From assembly GCA_029747585.1 (NCBI GenBank), contig JAPEVF010000218.1:9705-67801 (forward strand): DNA of 58,097 nt, written 5' to 3'. A program made the position numbers and the translations under genes. Source of the DNA: Pleurotus djamor (taxonomy: Eukaryota > Basidiomycota > Agaricomycetes > Agaricales > Pleurotaceae). Of this stretch, positions 55,937-58,097 are shown piece by piece (the stretch's first letter is position 1; every line of letters begins with the position of its first letter). The notes beneath the pieces were generated by a model. The model saw nothing but the letters and a program-made list of their open reading frames with translations, did not search any database and was not told the DNA's origin.

Positions 55937-56760
55937 TCAGTAATCGACCAGTTCGACGGTGCAAAGCACATCAGCGACATCGATTGCAATTGGACGTCCG
56001 TGTCCGTCCATGAGGACGACGTACGAAACGCGCAACTCGGCCTGCTGGTCTTTCAGCTGTTTCGTCACGTCGGCGTGACGGTGTGGATGGGGTCTCACCG
56101 CATGTNGGGGGACGTGCAGTGTGCGAGTACCAGATAGCCTTCGGTGAAGCATGACGGTCACGATGAAGGAGGGAGCGGGATGCTAGTTGAGATGGATGGG
56201 TGACACTGATGTACGTTTTGAGGACGATGTAGAACTAAAGAAAAGGCTAGCATGAGTGACAGAGCGTTAGCACGCAAACCACCTACCTCAAACAAGCATA
56301 TAACGAACCACCAAATCAAGAGGATGGAGGCTATGTGGCATCGGCGAGGAATAGCGGCGGAGGTTCAACGTTTCAACGTTCAACGTCCAGGGATTCGGTG
56401 ACACGCGATGGGTTGGACTGATTCATGATCAAGGGAAAATGGTAATCATCAGAACGGGGTTGTTATGAGCACATACCACCCATTGCCACAGCCAAACCCA
56501 TTCGAAATCAACATCAGCGTCTGCGCTTGAGTCCTATGAAAACGTTCCAAGTTAGTATAGTGCGCAGCATCGTACACTAACCGTGAAAAGGAACATGCCT
56601 GTGATCCCTTTGATCTGATCAAAACGTCTCACGTACTTCGGAGACCACCAACAACATCGTCGACGTCCACCAAAGGCACGTCACTGCACTGGCCCTCGAT
56701 GCTAACTTTGATTGCGTTCGTGCCAGTAGCGCGGCGACAATGAACTTTGCTGGAGGTCGA
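55937..56760 (-). CDS. Low-confidence gene with a membrane segment
   Basis: The minus strand shows exon-like frames that read, in order, LIKGITGMFLFT, TLMLISNGFGCGNG, SILLIWWFVICLFE, joined across a clean intron to FYIVLKTYISVTHPSQLASR, and a final frame LRVSYVVLMDGHGRPIAIDV ending VELVDY at 55937. Two or three hydrophobic helices are visible. I could not complete the model or find a start, and the last frame change (about 56,160) is not explained by a good splice site. No family is recognised. A single N lies in the final exon. Confidence 0.3.
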
Positions 56761-57196
56761 GAAGGATCTCTAAGGGTGTTTTTGAGTACGGCCGACGTGT
56801 TAATGAGGGGATCATACGTCCGATGGCTTTGGTGGAGGAGGGAAGGAGGGAAGAAACGAGGATTCGGCGCCTATTTGGTACTGCCTCTTTCGTTTCTTGG
56901 CTCTAAGACTCAGTACTCAGTGCTCAGTCCGCGAGAAGATAAGCAAAAGCGAGGACAACGTTGCGTATAAGCGTCGAATTCATCGACCTTTCATCCTACG
57001 AACGAAACGCAAGTCACCAGGGATTACTTGGCGACCTACTACGCTATTAGGTCCGCGGGTCTGCATACCGTCTGATTCTACGCGTTCTGAGCTTCCCGTA
57101 GATCCTCCAACTACGATTCGTCGTTAGGGCTATACCATTGACCAAGTAGCAAGTGATGTTCTTCTATGTAATACATTCTGACTGACCTAATGATTA

Positions 57197-57690
57197 GTGA
57201 CGCGTGTCGCCAAGTCCAAACCGCAGGGAGCGGATGCGTGGAGAGCCGGACGGAGTCTCCGAAGATTCTACTCGAAGCTATACATGCGTCGTCACCTCGA
57301 AATCGGGAACAGGGTGGCGAAACAGCTACTTTTGACGGCGATCTCAAGACACGAAGCGATGTTCGAAGACGTCCAATTTGTCGCTTTACTGTGAGTACTA
57401 AGGTTTCGCGCTCGGTTACGATTCTCATTTCTGTAGTGAGCCCAAGAGCAAGGAACATAAGCACACCACAATCCGCGCGTACGGGAGGGATGGATGGATG
57501 TGTTTGACAATTCATCTCCGCGATCGCGCATCTCACGACGAGGTCTGGCCGTACAGTTCGGAAGATAGGGACAGGTGGCAGAGGCTTGGGGATAAGCCTA
57601 TTCGATTGTTTTTCGAGCTAGCAGAGTTCGGTAAGCAGTTTCCTCTGTGCAGACGTCTATTTCTTACGCAGAACTCAGTTCCGGTATGTT
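57197..57690 (+). CDS. Low-confidence partial gene near the window end
   Basis: Two exon-like frames join across an intron (about 57,391-57,438): TRVAKSKPQGADAWRAGRSL, RRHLEIGNRVAKQLLLTAIS and MFEDVQFVALL, then SEPKSKEHKHTTIRAYGRDG and LGDKPIRLFFELAEFGKQFP. A donor-like GTATGT follows at 57,683. The composition (basic, few rare residues) looks coding, and the joined frame stays open. Neither the start nor the 3' exons could be placed, and no family is recognised. Confidence 0.35.
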
Positions 57691-57735
57691 GATCGGTGAT
57701 CGGTGATCGAGCCTGCCATTTCTTTTTGGGTCTCA

Positions 57736-57743
57736 TGACGTCA
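57736..57743. promoter_or_regulatory. Perfect CRE palindrome TGACGTCA
   Basis: An 8-base palindrome matching the consensus bound by CREB/ATF-type bZIP factors. It lies in a poorly annotated stretch, so its target is unknown; a single 8-mer can occur by chance. Confidence 0.3.
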
Positions 57744-58097
57744 GTGAGGGGAAGTCTGGTTTCCCTATGTCTATAGTTTTGCAAAGTGGATTGACAGGAT
57801 GCAGTCACCAGGAGGGTAGTATATGTAGTAGCACCACATTCCAATCGTATATACACGCTTTTTTGGACTCCAAATGTGTGCATACTCTGTCCGTGAGCAA
57901 GACTGTTTTGGATCGGGGCTCGGTGGCGATGTCTTGGATTTGCTTCCGTTCAGGCACCCTGATGACGCAATGAATTCACAAATTTAGAAGGCAACGGACA
58001 GACTGAACTTAGGCTCCGACACGCTGATCTCCATTCTGCGCTCCTGACCATGATACGAAGCTCTTTGATCGTTTCCATGATGAGTTGAGCTCATAAT

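Noticed and set aside
1..58097. CRISPR arrays, operons or ribosome-binding sites
   Set aside because: Not expected in a fungal genome and none seen; there are no regular direct repeats with spacers.

Overview
The window is a piece of a filamentous basidiomycete genome, most likely an agaricomycete. Protein genes are interrupted by many introns of about 50-60 bases with GT..AG ends. The gene content fits this group: F-box proteins, cytochrome P450s, two seven-helix DUF6533-type membrane proteins, an HNH-domain protein and a Crinkler-like protein. Scattered N characters, densest near 5,500-5,930 and 3,000-3,200, show a draft-quality assembly, so single-base frame breaks must be read with care. 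All gene models below were built by eye from reading frames and splice signals.

Layout. 1-4.1 kb: two tandem, minus-strand F-box paralogs with acidic tails. 5.2-11.7 kb: a plus-strand block of P450, DUF1989 protein, P450. 11.9-16.2 kb: a minus-strand HNH-domain gene, divergent by only 76 bp from CIA1 (cytosolic iron-sulfur assembly), which converges on a Gfo/Idh/MocA oxidoreductase. 16.4-18.1 kb: a DUF6533 membrane protein. 18.6-21.9 kb: a MYND zinc-finger protein and the chromatin factor SWC5. 22.1-24.7 kb: a Crinkler-type protein with a ubiquitin-like-looking header, a nuclease-like middle and a protein kinase end. 25.3-28.5 kb: an F-box protein and a second DUF6533 protein with a 10-base micro-exon. 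28.9-30.7 kb: SRP19 (SEC65) divergent from a JTB-like membrane protein. 31.5-34.3 kb: a secreted GH18 chitinase and a secreted repeat protein with four QEW motifs. 35.4-37.6 kb: a type-B carboxylesterase. 39.1-42.4 kb: another F-box protein and a sphingolipid delta-4 desaturase. 42.7-48.2 kb: two tandem D-amino-acid oxidases converging on a zinc polyol dehydrogenase. 48.7-51.2 kb: two F-box proteins, one a paralog of that at 25 kb. 51.8-54.4 kb: two unrecognised genes. 54.8-58.1 kb: gene-poor sequence with a recurring AAAATAAGCYC-like word, a tRNA-like element and weak gene fragments.

There is no single pathway here. Housekeeping genes (CIA1, SWC5, SRP19, desaturase) are mixed with fast-evolving families (F-box, P450, Crinkler-like, DUF6533, secreted repeat protein). 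The most unusual items are the Crinkler-type kinase, the QEW-repeat secreted protein, the diverged second D-amino-acid oxidase and the motif-dense intergenic stretch near 55 kb.
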